DNA of 62,500 bases from positions 77,501 to 140,000 of the forward strand of contig CAUYUJ010014628.1 of NCBI GenBank assembly GCA_963575745.1, written 5' to 3'. This document shows, piece after piece, positions 41,486 to 52,760 of this stretch. Made by a program: the position numbers and the translations under genes. The notes beneath the pieces are model-generated. The model ran no database searches. It was given only the letters and a program-made list of their open reading frames with translations, and was not told the DNA's origin. Source of the stretch: Prorocentrum cordatum. Its lineage: Eukaryota > Sar > Dinophyceae > Prorocentrales > Prorocentraceae. How positions within the stretch are numbered: position 1 is the first letter of the stretch; each line of letters opens with the position of its first letter.

Positions 41486-41939
41486 TGGGACGCCTGACAG
41501 CATGCTGGGGCAACGCCGGAACCAAGCCGAAGGGGCTCACACTCACGCTGCTGGAGGGTGGTCCCACCCCTCCCACTCCTGGAGCCCCGAACCGCTGAGG
41601 TGACAGACCGTGCGGTGACCTCGCAATTCCCCCAGGGCCTCACCGCACGGCCCGTCCAAGCACGGCTTCGGGACCTCGGATGCCCCGGAGTGGCCCGAGA
41701 CGCCCTCGGAGAGGGACCCCGGCCCCAAACACCGTGCGGTCACCCCGGATCCCCACCGACTCGCCGCGCGGTGCGGTGGTCACCCCCTCCGGTTGGGGGG
41801 CGCCCCCGGCCGCTGCACGCCCCCGCCGCCGCCGGGAGCCGGGAGCTCCGTGGCCCTGCGCGTGCCGCACGGCGTGCCACTGCGGGGGGGGCCGGGCCGT
41901 GCGCGGGCTGCGCGGGCAGCGGGCCCTCGCCCGGCCCCC

Positions 41940-41971
41940 GACCTGTCATATATGTTTACACACACATATAT

Positions 41972-42003
<32 letters not shown>

Positions 42004-42170
42004 GTGTGTGTGTATGTCTATACCTATGTATACATGTACAGATCGGCTTGCATACCTATATGTCTATAACTATTGATTGATATATCGACATTTTTATGCA
42101 TACATACATATATATATACATATTCCGATCTATGCATATATATATATATAGACACATACATGTATATAGG
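41940..42170. repeat. AT-rich (TATA)n segment
   Basis: ATATAT and GTATAC runs broken by TGTGTG, the most AT-rich stretch of the left two-thirds of the window. A similar one is at 55065-55390. Confidence 0.85.
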
Positions 42171-42202
42171 GGGGAGGCATCTGCAGTCGTATGGCCAAAC
42201 AT

Positions 42203-42364
42203 CGGCGGCGAGCGAGGGCCCCCCCCAGGCTTTCTGGGAAGTTCCCCGGGCCTTCCCCGAAGACAAACCAAAGGCTTCCCAGAGGGCGCGAGGGCTTCTG
42301 TGAAGTCGCGCCGCCTTCTGAGAAAGTCTCCTCCTTCTCGCTTCCTCCTCTTCGCTCGCCGCCG
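42203..42364. mobile_element. MITE family H, copy 2
   Basis: A 162-bp element with perfect 13-bp inverted ends CGGCGGCGAGCGA and TCGCTCGCCGCCG. The interior 'GGCCTTCCCCGAAGAC', 'GGCGCGAGGGCTTC' and 'CCGCCTTCTGAGA' match copy 1. Confidence 0.75.
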
Positions 42365-42685
42365 AAGACACGGCAGTGGCGCAAAATCTACACTGAGACC
42401 AGGACTGCTGGAATATCCCCGGCAGGACGGCGCCCAGGGACTCCAGAACTCTCAGAGATTTTGCGCTCCCTCGCTTGTGGTGCGGCCCGCCAAGTCGTCG
42501 GAGGCGGGACCGCGCGCGAGCGCCCTCCGTGCGCCAGGCTGGAACTGGCTCCAGTCCCAGACGCAAGCCAGGCCACACTTCTTTCTCGTGTCCTGGGCGG
42601 GAGGCTGGGACTGGGCGGGGCCTGCAGACTCGCTCGACGTGGCGAACTTGACTCCAAATCCTCTTCCTCTTCCCTGATCCTTTGT

Positions 42686-43232
<547 letters not shown>

Positions 43233-43439
43233 GGAGGAGGAGGACGAGATCGGCAGGAGATCGGCATGAGGAGTACGCAGTCGTATTACGTGGCTTGCTA
43301 GCGGTTATACACACTCTCACGCATGCACGTGCGCATTAGCTCTAGCAATGGCTCTGTTGGCATCCTGTACACCGGACTCATTTCTATAGCGCTCACTTCT
43401 ATAGTGCTCACATTCAAGAATGAACTCCAGAGTGGGTCG

Positions 43440-43615
43440 CACATGCAGGCACATGCCGCACAGTCGAATGCACATGCCCATGCAACTCCACAAAAGACTC
43501 AACAGCACTGCCGCACATGCGCGCACAGGCCGCACAGTCCGATGCACAGTCGGATGCACAGTCTGGCAAGACTCTGAACACATAAAACGCACATGCACGC
43601 ACATGCCGCAGAGTC
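43440..43615. repeat. Degenerate ACATGCCGCACA repeat
   Basis: Units such as GCACATGCCGCACAGTCGAA and GCACATGCGCGCACAGGCCG repeat irregularly. It is related in reverse orientation to the CATGTGCGGGC repeat at 45640-45960. Confidence 0.6.
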
Positions 43616-43799
43616 GAAACATCGGAGGAGGAGGGACGGACAAATGAGCAGGAAAGAGGAATGAGGGGAGAAGCGAAGGGAACGAAAGAAGCTAATGCGG
43701 CTGGTACTCAAGCTGAAACACCATACCCGCATAAGTGATGGGGTTTGATCTAACACCAATCCAGCACAAGGATGGGGTCAGCGCTCCGGTAATGTAGAT

Positions 43800-45545
43800 C
43801 ACGCCAGGATGTCTCAGGCGAAAAGGGCCTGACCACTTGAGCGCAAGGCATCTCGGAACCCAGAGTTGTGAGGATGCCTCAGACGAAAGTGCCTGGACCA
43901 CCATAGGGCAGGGCACCTCGGAGGTCAGATTTGCGGGGATGCCGCAGGCGAAAGTGGATGGGCCACCTGAGCTCAGGGCATCTCCGAGGCCAGAGGTGCG
44001 GAAACGTCTCAGGCGACAGTGGCCTGACCACCTCAGCGCAGGGCATCTCGGAACCCAGAGGTGCGCGGATGTCTCGGGCGAAGGTGGCCAGACCATCATG
44101 GGCAAGCGCATCACCGAGGTCCGAGTTGTGGGGATGTCTCAGGCGACAGTGGCCTGACCACCTCAGCTCAGAGCGTATCCGATGCCAGAATTGCGAGGAA
44201 GTCTCTGGCGAAAGTGGCCTGCCCACCTCCTCAGGGCATCTCGGAACCGTTGCGAGGATGTTCCAGGCGAAAGTGGCTGGGCCATCATGGGGCAGGGCAT
44301 CTCCGAGGTCAGAGTTGAGGGGATGTCGCAGGCGACATGGGCTTCTCAGAACCCAGAGTTGCGAGGATGTCTCTGGCGAAATGGGCCTGACCACCTCAGC
44401 GCAGGGCATCTCGGAAACCACAGCTGCGAGGATGTCGCAGGCGAAATGGGCCAGACCACCATGTGGCAGAGCATCTCTGTTCACACAGAGTTGCGAGGAT
44501 GTTTAAGGTGAAAATGACCTGACCACCTGAGTTCAGGAAATCCCAGACCATCATGGGGCAGGGCATCTCCGAGGTCAGAGTTGCTGGGATGCCGCAGGCG
44601 AAAGTGGATGGAGCACCTGAGCTCAGGGCATCTCGGAATCCTGCCCACCCGACCATGGCCTGGCCCCGCACAGCCACGCACAGCATTTGCACAGGCCGGG
44701 CCAGGCAAGCGACGACCCCACTCTACAGCTCGCATTCAACATAAACATGAGGCGTCTCGCGAGACAGCGAGGCATCCTATGGGACAGCACGCCCCCGGAT
44801 AACTCTCGACGCCTCCTTCGGCACAGCCCTCACGTAGATCGAGGCCTGCAAGGACTGTTGGCACCTCGTGTGGGGGCATATCCCAAGTCAGCATTGCGAG
44901 GATGTCTCAGGCGACAGTGACCTTACAGAACCCAGAGTTGCGCGGATGTCTCAGGCGAAAGCGGCTGGACCACCATAGGGCAGGGCATCTCCGAGGTAAG
45001 ACTCGCGAGGATGTCTCAGGCCAGAGTGACGTGACCACCGCAGGTCAGGGCATATCCGACGTCAGAGTTGCGAGGATGTTTCTGGCGAGGGTGGCCTGAC
45101 CGCCTGCGCAGGGCATCTCGGAAACCAGAGCTGCGAGGATGTTTCAGGCGAGAACGGATGAACAGCAGGGCATCTCTAAACCCAGAGTTGCGAGGATGTC
45201 GCAGGGGACAGTGGCCTGACAACCTCAGCGCAGGGCATCTCTGAGATTGGAATTACGCGGATGTCTCTGGCGAAAGTGACCTGACCACCTGCTCAGGGCA
45301 TCTCGGAAGCCAGAGGTCAGACCACACTGCAACGTGGGCTGACCACCGCAGGCCAGGGCATCTTGCAATCCATAGTTGCGAGGACGTCTCAGGCGACAGT
45401 GGCTGGACCAGAATTGCGAGTATGCTTCACGCGAAAATATCCAGACCACAATGAGACATGACATCTCGGAGGCCAGCGTTGCGAGAATGCCTCAAGCCAA
45501 AATGGCCTCACCACAATAGGGCACGGCATCTCCGAGGCCAGAGCC
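43800..45545. repeat. 65-bp satellite array, about 25 units
   Basis: The unit is close to GCATCTCGGAACCCAGAGTT, then GCGAGGATGTCTCAGGCGA, then AAGTGGCCTGACCACCTCAG. Measured unit starts 44043, 44108 and 44173 are exactly 65 bp apart. Because 65 is not a multiple of three the reading frame rotates, so it is not coding. A 230-bp non-repeat stretch (44650-44880) interrupts it. Some units differ by a 10-20 bp deletion. Confidence 0.9.
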
Positions 45546-45639
45546 TGATTTCCGCGAGAAACGTTGGGACACCCCCCCCAGGCCCCGAAGGTCACGAAGC
45601 GCTGAAGGCCCTTGTAGTAGGGAGCCCTGGAAATTCCGA

Positions 45640-45960
45640 GAACGCATGTGCGTGCATGTGCATCGGCATGTACGAGCATGTGCGGGTGCGGGGTTCAGCG
45701 CATGTGAGTCCATGTGCGGGCCCGCGCTGTCGCCCGCATGGGAGAACACAGGCAATGCGTGCATGTGCCACTGACCGATCTGCGTGCTCCGCACAAGTTT
45801 CGCATGTGCGGGCATGTGCACCGGCATGTGCGAGCATATGCGGGCGCGGGGTTCAGCGCATGTGCGTGTATGTACCATTGACCGATCTGCGACGTTCGCA
45901 CAAATTCCGCATGTGCGGGCATGTGCGTCGGCATGCGCGGGCATTTGCGTTACAACGCAT
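45640..45960. repeat. CATGTGCGGG tandem repeat, about 130-bp higher-order unit
   Basis: Short units 'GCATGTGCGGGCATGTGC' are grouped in a longer unit that includes 'GGTTCAGCGCATGTG' (45691, 45852) and 'ACTGACCGATCTGCG' / 'ATTGACCGATCTGCG' (45772, 45888). The sequence alternates purine and pyrimidine almost throughout. Confidence 0.7.
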
Positions 45961-46149
45961 GCAACAAAACCCAGTGCACATTGCCCCGCACATGCCGGGG
46001 CACGCGCGCACGCTAGGACATTCATCCAACAGCGCCCGCACATGCCGGGCACGTGCCTGGCACAAGCTGCGCGCATGCACGAACGCGCCCGCCCACGACC
46101 GGCCGCGCATGCACCCACCCAGGGGTACAGACGTAGATGCTGTGTACTT

Positions 46150-49000
46150 TCTTGGGCATGCCCTTAGGATGGGGCCACAAAGCCCGTGCCATTCGTCTAA
46201 AGTTATGCTTTCCTTTCGCTGTCTTATGGCCGCGCTCTTCAGCCCAGTTTCTCACCGCGAGACTACTGCAGCCCCCGCAGGAGGAACGTGCATACATATC
46301 GAATTTGTCCACATACAGGAGGGCGTGCGACAGGCGCAGTGCCTTCCCACCCACGCTGAGACCCGATGATGACGACCCTCCCGCCCCAGTACGATGCGCG
46401 TACACCGCGCCAGTCTGTGCGAACTGTTTGGGCCTACGCTCCGACTTGGCGAGCCGCCCCAGGCCCGCGTGCAAAGCGGAACGCCCGCAAATTCCGCAGC
46501 GCCACCTCGCACCCATCCGCTCAAGATGGTGGTGCGACGTGGCAGCCAGGACAGCCTGCGTGCGCGCTTTCGGGCCCGTGGGCTCCGCCTCCGACTTGAT
46601 AGGGCCGAAAGCCATGCAATCCAAATTGGCGCGGGCGGCTTTGCGACGCGCGAGATGCGCCGCCGCGTCGACCCAACCAACCTCGGGCCTAGCGGTGGCC
46701 TGACTCAAGACCTCGCCGACAGCTTGGCCCGCAAAAGTGTCAGCGCACCCGTTTCCTGCAATCTGCCAGAGCTGGTGCAAGGATTCGCCGCCCGTGAGCA
46801 TCTCGGCTTGATGACTGTGGAAAAAACACAACTTGAATTCCATACCCACCCCTCTCGCTCACGGAGACAGGTGCGCGTTCGTGCCGCGCGGCGGCTGCCT
46901 CTGGCGCCCGGGGCTCCTGCCCGTCGCCAGCGGCGCGTTGTCCGCGCGGTGGCGCAGGTCGCCGCTCGCGGCCCTCAGCGCCAGGGGGAAGGCTCGCAGC
47001 TCGGCCCGCGGGGCGGCTCGCCTGGGCCCAGGCAGGCCAGCCGCGATGCCCGCCACGGGCTGCGGGGAGTCGTTTTCGCTCTCGGCGAAAGAGCGCATGA
47101 TGGCTGCGCCGACCCCACGCTGTCGGAGCCTGGGGTCGCTGCTGTGCTCGCCCCCCGAGCCGTCCCCGAACGCGTCGAGGAAGCCGTCGGGCCCGCGCAG
47201 GAGCTCGACCTCCCCCCAATTGCCCATCGGGCGCACGGAGTCCTCAGCGCCCTCTGGGCGCATGCTGGGCGGCAGGCCCCGGCGGCCACAAACACGGCGC
47301 CACCTCGTGGCCCTCGACCGCCTGTCCAGGAGGCCCTGCGTGGCGGCGTTGTCTTCGTGGCCCTGGTTGCGCGGGCATCTCCAGGCCCTGTGCGGGAGTG
47401 TCTCCTGCTGTCCGCAGCGCGGGCGTAGGCCTGCGCTGGCTAGGCCTCGCTCCTGCTGCCGCGCTCTCATCCAGGAGGCGCCCGTCGTGACCTGAAGCTG
47501 CAGCGCCCAGGCGCTGCGGTCGCCGTCGCGCCGCAGGCGGGCCAGCTGCCTCCTGGCCCTGCGGAGGTCGGGCCCCCCCTCGAGACCCTTTTCCCGCGTC
47601 GTGCTGCGCCGCGCTGCGCCACCACGTGCGCTAGATGCTGGCTGCCACTTCCTCCAGCAACTCGGCATCGTCGATCTCAGTGGATCCTTCGCTCATGCCC
47701 CGCAGCTCGTCAACGTCCGACTGCCACTCGACGCCCCTGGGTGCATCCCATCCTGTCGTCATCAGCGTGCAGATGGCCGCCGAGATTGCCCCTTTCACCT
47801 TGGCCCATCTGCGCTCTGGCGGCAGCCCCTGCAGCTCCTTGTAGATGTTGGCCCAGACTCTCTTGACCCGCGCATGAGGCTCAGGGTGCCGTCTCCGAAA
47901 CTGCAGCCATTCTGCCGCCAGCTGCCTTGGTAGCGCCAGCCCAGGGTCGTCGTCGCCCATCAGCAGCGCCACTGTCGTGGCCAGATATCTTCTGGAACCT
48001 TTCCCCGCGATGGCTCTGCTGGCCTGCCGTGCCGCCGTGCATAGGACTTGCCGTGGATCAGCGCAGGCTGGGTCCCCATGCGGTGCAGCTTCTGCGCGTA
48101 CTTGCCCATGCTCGCGCGCCTGCGCAGCCGAAAGATGCAACTGACCCGCTTCGCCACGTTCTTGGCCCGCGTCTTGGCCTGCGTCTGGTCCCTTCTCCGT
48201 CCTGCAGTGGTGGCGACCCCCAAGTCCACGCCCGTCTCCACCGCACGTAGAGGGAAGCCCTGTCGGGCAGCCACCTCCGCCACCTGCCTGGCCGCACAGT
48301 TGTGGGAGGAGACGACGACGGACTTGCCCGAGAGGACCAGCTTCGCCTGCTTGCGTTGCTCAGCGAAGATCTAGAGCGCTCCGCGCATGCAGTCTGTGGC
48401 TATCTGCTTCTTCCCCTCAGTGCGGAAGATGGTGTCGTCCACGAGCATGCTGAGGCCCACCTGCGGTGCCCCTGCGCTGGCGGCCTGCAACAGCGGGTAA
48501 AAAAGGAAACACCTGCCCACCTTCACCCCCTGGTTGCTGGCAGCCACGATGGACCTCTCCGCGCTGAGAGGGCCACTCGCACACCCGTGCCTGCGCAGGC
48601 GGCGCGGCGCCAGGTAGGCCTGGGCCTCCAGGGAGATGACCGTGCCGGGGAAGGCCTCCTTCTCCGCCACTTCGGGCAGCAGGGTGAGGTCTATGCTGTC
48701 GAAGAACTGCTCCAGGTTGAAGTCGAGCAAAGCTTCGATGGCGCAAAAGTTCATGGCGACCGCGCTCTCGTCCAGGATGGAGCGGCACAGGGCGGCCTTC
48801 AACACGCTGCTGCCCATGATGGCCGCGTCCCAGCGTTTTCCAGTACATCGGACCAGGCGTCCGTCGCAGAGTCTCTTGCCTTGGACCAACACTTGCAGCT
48901 GCAGGATGCCGATCGTGCGGTCACCGCCCCTCGACTTCGGCAGCAAGGCCAGGATTGTTGTGAGCACCTGCCTCGGGCACACGAGGACGGTCTCGGAGGG
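46150..49000 (-). pseudogene. Non-LTR retrotransposon (LINE) pseudogene: RT palm, linker, RNase H, zinc tail
   Basis: In minus-strand order the blocks are as follows. The fingers start 'TVLVCPRQVLTTILALLPKS' then 'RGGDRTIGILQ' (48992-48900). RT motif A is 'DFNLEQFFDSID' (Asp at 48724). 'SNQGVKVG' corresponds to motif B and 'LSMLVDD' to motif C (48445-48434). A single TAG at 48371 breaks the frame, which then continues as 'IFAEQRKQAKLVLSGKSVVV' and the 'GVDLGV...GRRR' box. A frameshift near 47990 leads to the W-rich linker. 'LRPRCGQQETLPHRAWRCP' is a C-x-C...H-x-C zinc-like box (about 47425). RNase H has 'GDGSGG' (Asp 47164), 'RAEL' (Glu 47002), 'RADN' (Asp 46942) and, in another frame, 'GNGCAD' (46741). 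The tail 'RWRCGIC' follows near 46560. All key acidic residues are present but the frame is broken at several points. Confidence 0.72.
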
Positions 49001-49105
49001 GGAGGAGGGGGAAGAGGGGGATGAGGAGAAGGAGGGGGAGGAGGAGGAGGAGGAGGAGGAGGAGGAGGAGGAGGAGGAGGAGGAGGAGGAGGAGGAGGAG
49101 GAGAG
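48995..49105. repeat. (GGA)n tract at the LINE junction
   Basis: About 110 bp of GGA on the plus strand starts exactly where the RT frame loses similarity. The same RT-GGA junction occurs at 56158-56230. Confidence 0.9.
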
Positions 49106-49599
49106 CCTCCCCTCCCCCCTCGTCCTCTCTCTTTCCCCCCTCCCGTTTGGCGTCGGCGGCACCCGAATGCGCTGCAATCGGGTGCCCCCCAGGCGCGAAG
49201 CGCCCCGCAGCGGCGGGACACCAGCGCGCGCCCGTGGGCACTGCAGAGAGGTGTCCAGGCGCTGGCCCGCGATGCCGTCGGGAAGCGGGGGCATCCGTGG
49301 GGCAACACGGTGCCGAGGGGAAACTTCGCCTGGTGCCGGGGTGGTGCAGTCTCTCGGGTGTCTCTCTGCTACCCCTTTCTGTTCAGTACAGTCGGGGCGT
49401 TGACCTAAGGAACCCTAAATAAGGAACGAGGCCCCTTTTTTCCATAAGTTAATCTTCGGTTTCCTGTCAAAAACGTAAGGAAAGCCTTAGGCAAGCTGTG
49501 AAACACTTAAGGAACGCGGAGCCCCTCTCCAACGAAAAGGGTTCCTTCTTCAAGGCCCCGACTGTAGATCTTGAGAGGCGAATCGCGACAACGTTGGGG

Positions 49600-49757
49600 A
49601 CCTTCTGACCCGGGTCCATCCAAACCCGGGTCAGTCAGCCCTTGCAGGATCCTGCGAGATCCTGCGGGATCCTGCACCCAACTTAGGGTCAGTGCGCCCC
49701 TGTCCCTGCAGGATCTTGCAATATCCGGCGCCCTAACCGACCCCCATCTCTTGAGTC
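49600..49757. repeat. Dispersed repeat family I, copy 2
   Basis: Starts 'CTTCTGACCCGGGTCCATCC', contains 'GCAGGATCCTGCGAGATCCT' and 'GTCCCTGCAGGATCTTGCA', and ends 'CCGACCCCCATCTCTTGAGT'. It runs parallel to 7105-7325 over its whole length, with deletions. Confidence 0.65.
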
Positions 49758-49924
49758 CCGACAGCGGCCGCTCAACATCGGTCCCCGGACCCCATCTTGG
49801 GGCCCAGCCGCACCAATTTTCAGAGTGGTGCCCAGACGTGGCGGCGACAGCCCCGCCCGAAGACATCAGCTGTTGTCTGAGCTCGCCCACCTCTGGCCAA
49901 AAGCCCCAGCCAAAAGAGAGGGAG

Positions 49925-50195
49925 GAAGAGGAGGAGGAGGAGAAGGAGGAGGAGGAGGAGGAGGAGGAGGAGGAGAAGGAGGAGGAGGAGGAGGAGGAGG
50001 AGGAGGAGGAGGAGGAGGAAGATGAGGAGGAAAAGGAGGAGGAGGTGGAGGAGAATGTGGAGGAGGAGGAGGCAGAGGAGGAGGAGGAGGAGGAGGAGTC
50101 AGAGGACGAGTCAGAGGAGGAGGAGGAGGAGGAGGAGGAGGAGGAGGAGGAGAACGAGGAGGAGGAGGAGGAGGAGGAGGAGGAGAAGGGCGGGC
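49925..50195. repeat. (GGA)n tract
   Basis: About 270 bp of nearly pure GGA/GAGGAA on the plus strand, immediately 3' of the OTU exon in the minus-strand direction. Confidence 0.95.
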
Positions 50196-50224
50196 AAGGG
50201 CGAGGAAGGACCCATCGAGGAGCC

Positions 50225-50365
50225 CCCATGCCTCCATGAAGTCCACGCAGCCTTCGCGGAAGGCCGCGTGCTCCTCGGGGTCCCCGCCCAGCTGGTCGGC
50301 GAAGGCACGGAAGAGGCACGCGCCGTCTGCCTCGACGTCCTCTGGCGGGTTGGGTTCGTTCCATT
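50225..50365 (-). pseudogene. OTU-type cysteine protease fragment (N-terminal part with catalytic Asp/Cys)
   Basis: The minus strand encodes 'PPEDVEADGACLFRAFADQL' then 'GGDPEEHAAFREGCVDFMEA'. This is the start of an OTU domain: D-G-x-C-L-F-R-A with the catalytic Asp and Cys, followed by a helix and the 'H..(L/F)R..CV.FM' helix. OTU domains are about 130 residues, and only 45 are here before the (GGA)n tract. The remainder, including the catalytic His, is not found downstream; a matching middle segment exists at 8400-8520. The fragment is directly joined to LINE RT sequence on its other side (50370 onward) in a different frame. It is an exon of a gene split by repeats, or a captured fragment. 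Confidence 0.65.
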
Positions 50366-50369
50366 CCGA

Positions 50370-50870
50370 ACCGAACCTAGCTCCAGGAACGCAGCGTGGA
50401 GGGCACTGGCGGCGACGTCCACGATTCTGCGCCAAGCTCTGACAGGGATACCATCCTTGCCTGGCGAACTGTCCCCTGTAAGGAGAATGGCCCGTCGGAA
50501 GGTGTCCAACGGGACGCTCTGCCATGGCAAATGCGAAGTATAATCCTGCGGAAGGTTCTCTGCGTCGACCTGGAGGGTAAGGATGAGGATGAGGATTCTG
50601 TGTGCAGCTGCGCGAGCAGATCGAAGGTTCGCCTGCCAAGTGGTCTATGATGCAACGGCAGCGGCTTTTCTTAGCCGAAAAAAGGGCCGTCTGGGCATTG
50701 AAAACCACAACAAGGGAAAAGAGTTCCCTGGCGGCAGCACGTTCAAACTCCGTCGACCAGCTGGTGCAGGCCGGTGAGGGCCGGCAAAGCCGGGTGCCTC
50801 TGCTGCGAAGGGCTGCGTTTTGTACAGTGCCGTTGATTCTCGCTCGGACAAGTAGACGACGATGATCAGG
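50370..50870 (-). pseudogene. LINE RT 5' fragment
   Basis: The minus strand reads 'AENLPQDYTSHLPWQSVPLD' through 'TFRRAILLTGDSSPGKDGIP' to 'VRAWRRIVDVAASALHAAFL'. 'SPGKDGIPVRAW' is the RT fingers motif of non-LTR elements. Upstream in another frame 'FERAAARELFSLVVVFNAQT' and 'ALFSAKKSRCRCIIDHLAGE' fit the domain before it. This block should precede the RT block that starts at 48992, so the two are probably one element split by about 1.4 kb of GGA tracts, family I repeat and the OTU fragment. Confidence 0.6.
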
Positions 50871-51595
50871 AGAGGGGAGGAGTCCTCCTCCGGTTTCTAC
50901 TCCTCCTTCTTCACCTCCTTCTTCTGCTCCTGTGGCCCGAACACAAAACACGGCTTTGGAACTAGTCGCCTCTGAGCTCTAGTCCCTCGGAACACGCACG
51001 CGCGTTGCGCGCTTAGGTTCTAGCCAGCACCCGCACTCGACTTGTTCACTGATGCGTGCATGTGCGCATGTTGTTCACAGCTGTTCGCAGTTCCTTGACA
51101 AAGTCACCACTGTAGTGGTGTCTCCTACATGGTGCGAGCCATTGAATGCGCTCTCGCCGCCATTGTTGCCACTGCGACGGCCGCCGTCGCCGCCGTCGCC
51201 GTAGCCGTCGTCGTCGCGGTCGTCGTCGTCGACGGCATCGGCGTTGAAAGACTTAGGAAGCTTTCCCATATTTTACGTGGTTGCATGGTCCCCTCCTCCT
51301 TCCTCCTCCTCCAGGAACGCATCGGACTACGATTCGACCGGAGTTGCAGGAGGAATGAATTGAACAGCTGGAATAAGATCGTTAGCTCGCTTCGTTTCAC
51401 TTCGATGTCCGTAGCTCGCGTTTCCCGCGCGCGCTGAGGTTCTAGCACGCTCCAGCCCGTGACCAGCTCACAGCTGCACTCAAATAGACACGCACAATTG
51501 CCTTGAACATGAATTGAATAAATAATGAGACCGCGGATCCAACTCAGGCGAATCGACACGGGCACACCCGAAAAAAAAAAGCGAAGCTATGCAAC
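50870..51595. other. Intergenic, nothing recognised
   Basis: Contains a GCC/GTC-rich run (51165-51245, 'GCCGTCGCCGTAGCCGTCGT') that gives an Ala/Val or Thr frame. Nothing else can be assigned. Confidence 0.4.
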
Positions 51596-51599
51596 GACG

Positions 51600-51890
51600 G
51601 GTGCCCTTTTGGGCCATCTCTCGTGGACGTCGCGAAAGCCTCTTGAGCTATCCAAGCTATTTCTTGGGCAGTCTTGGGACTCCTTTGAGTCGTCTTGAAG
51701 TCTCTTCTAAGCGACGTGGGAAGCTTCGGGGACATCCTAAAGAGCCTGGTGGGTCGTCGTGGTGCCGATTGTGTCCAAGCCCTCGTGGGGCTTCTTTGGG
51801 TTCTCTTTGGATCGTCTGGGGAAGCTCTCGGGGGCATCTTGGAAGCCTACTTGGGGCTATTGGGGGCCTCTTCGGGGCACTTTTTGTTTT
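51600..51890. repeat. CCCAAGA minisatellite, locus 4 (opposite orientation)
   Basis: Units such as TCTTGGGCAGTCTTGGGACT and CTTTGGGTTCTCTTTGG; on the minus strand these are CCCAAGA units. It ends with 'GGCCTCTTCGGGGCACTTT', which recurs exactly at the start of locus 5 (53334-53352). Confidence 0.65.
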
Positions 51891-52122
51891 TTCCTGAATC
51901 AATCGGATTCCTCCAGCGTGGGAGTGCTCAAGGTCGTCACGCCCATCTTCACTGCCCTTCCAGGTCCAGGTCACGGAAAAGAACAGTGCAGGGTTTTGCG
52001 GGAGTCGAGCCATACCCTTCAGATGACGACGCGCAAAGCGGAGGTGAACGGAGTGAAGGGGGAGAAATGGAGCACGAGGAGGAGGAGGAGGAGGAGGACG
52101 CTGCCGACGACTATCAGAGTTT

Positions 52123-52760
52123 GCCGCTGAATTGACGGCGGCACGCCATCATATAACTACACATATAAAATTCATCAGCCTGCAGGATTCGCGTGCGCAT
52201 GGACCTAAGACTCTTCCCCCCCTCTTTCGATTGGAATCCCCCCCCCTACGGCGAGCTACCACCCGCGCGCAAAGCGAAAACCAGACCTGTACTGCGCCCG
52301 CGTCTGCGGGACGTGCGCCAACTCGCCGCTGCCGCCGTCGCCGCTTGACTCTGCATTGCGCCTACTAGCGTGTGAGCGCACGCCCTGGCCACATGCCGCC
52401 GACTCAATGCCGGCGGCGCCGAGGCCCGCACAGAAAGAGCTACACAGGCCACACCACGACAGGGCCTGCCCCCATGGCCAGGCCAGGAAACTATGCTCAC
52501 GACGTGTCGGCGAAAGCGCCGCCCGAGGAGCCAGAGTCACGGAGTTCAGAGCCCGAGCTCCCCTGCCGCTGAATTGACGGTGACATTTAAACATGAACTG
52601 GCAATGGCACCAAAAATATAAATCGCATGTGCCACCCGCGCGCAAAGCGAAAACCAGACCTGGACAGAGCCCACACCTGCAGGACGTGCGCTAAATCGCT
52701 GCTACAGCCGTCGCTGCTTGACTCTGCATTGCGCCTACTCGCGTGTGAGCTTACGCCCCG
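52123..52760. repeat. Tandem duplication 3' of the retrogene, about 373-bp unit
   Basis: 'CCACCCGCGCGCAAAGCGAA' followed by 'AACCAGACCTG' occurs at 52259 and 52632, and similarity continues to 'TGACTCTGCATTGCGCCTAC' (52347 and 52719). 'GCCGCTGAATTGACGG' also occurs twice (52123 and 52565). On the minus strand this follows the retrogene stop codon, so the duplicated sequence may be its 3' region. Confidence 0.7.

Noticed and set aside
40325-41576. Val/Cys-rich minus-strand frames of 379-493 codons and matching Thr/His plus-strand frames
   Set aside because: They are produced by the (CA)n block in all frames and end where it ends.
45490-45506. GCCATTTTGGCT on the minus strand, 12 bases identical to the spliced leader
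   Set aside because: It lies in the 65-bp satellite, where the same position in other units reads GGCGAAAGTGGCC. The match arises by a few substitutions, and no gene follows.
43800-45545. Regular 65-bp repeats as a CRISPR array
   Set aside because: Whole units are repeated with no unique spacers, and the genome is eukaryotic.
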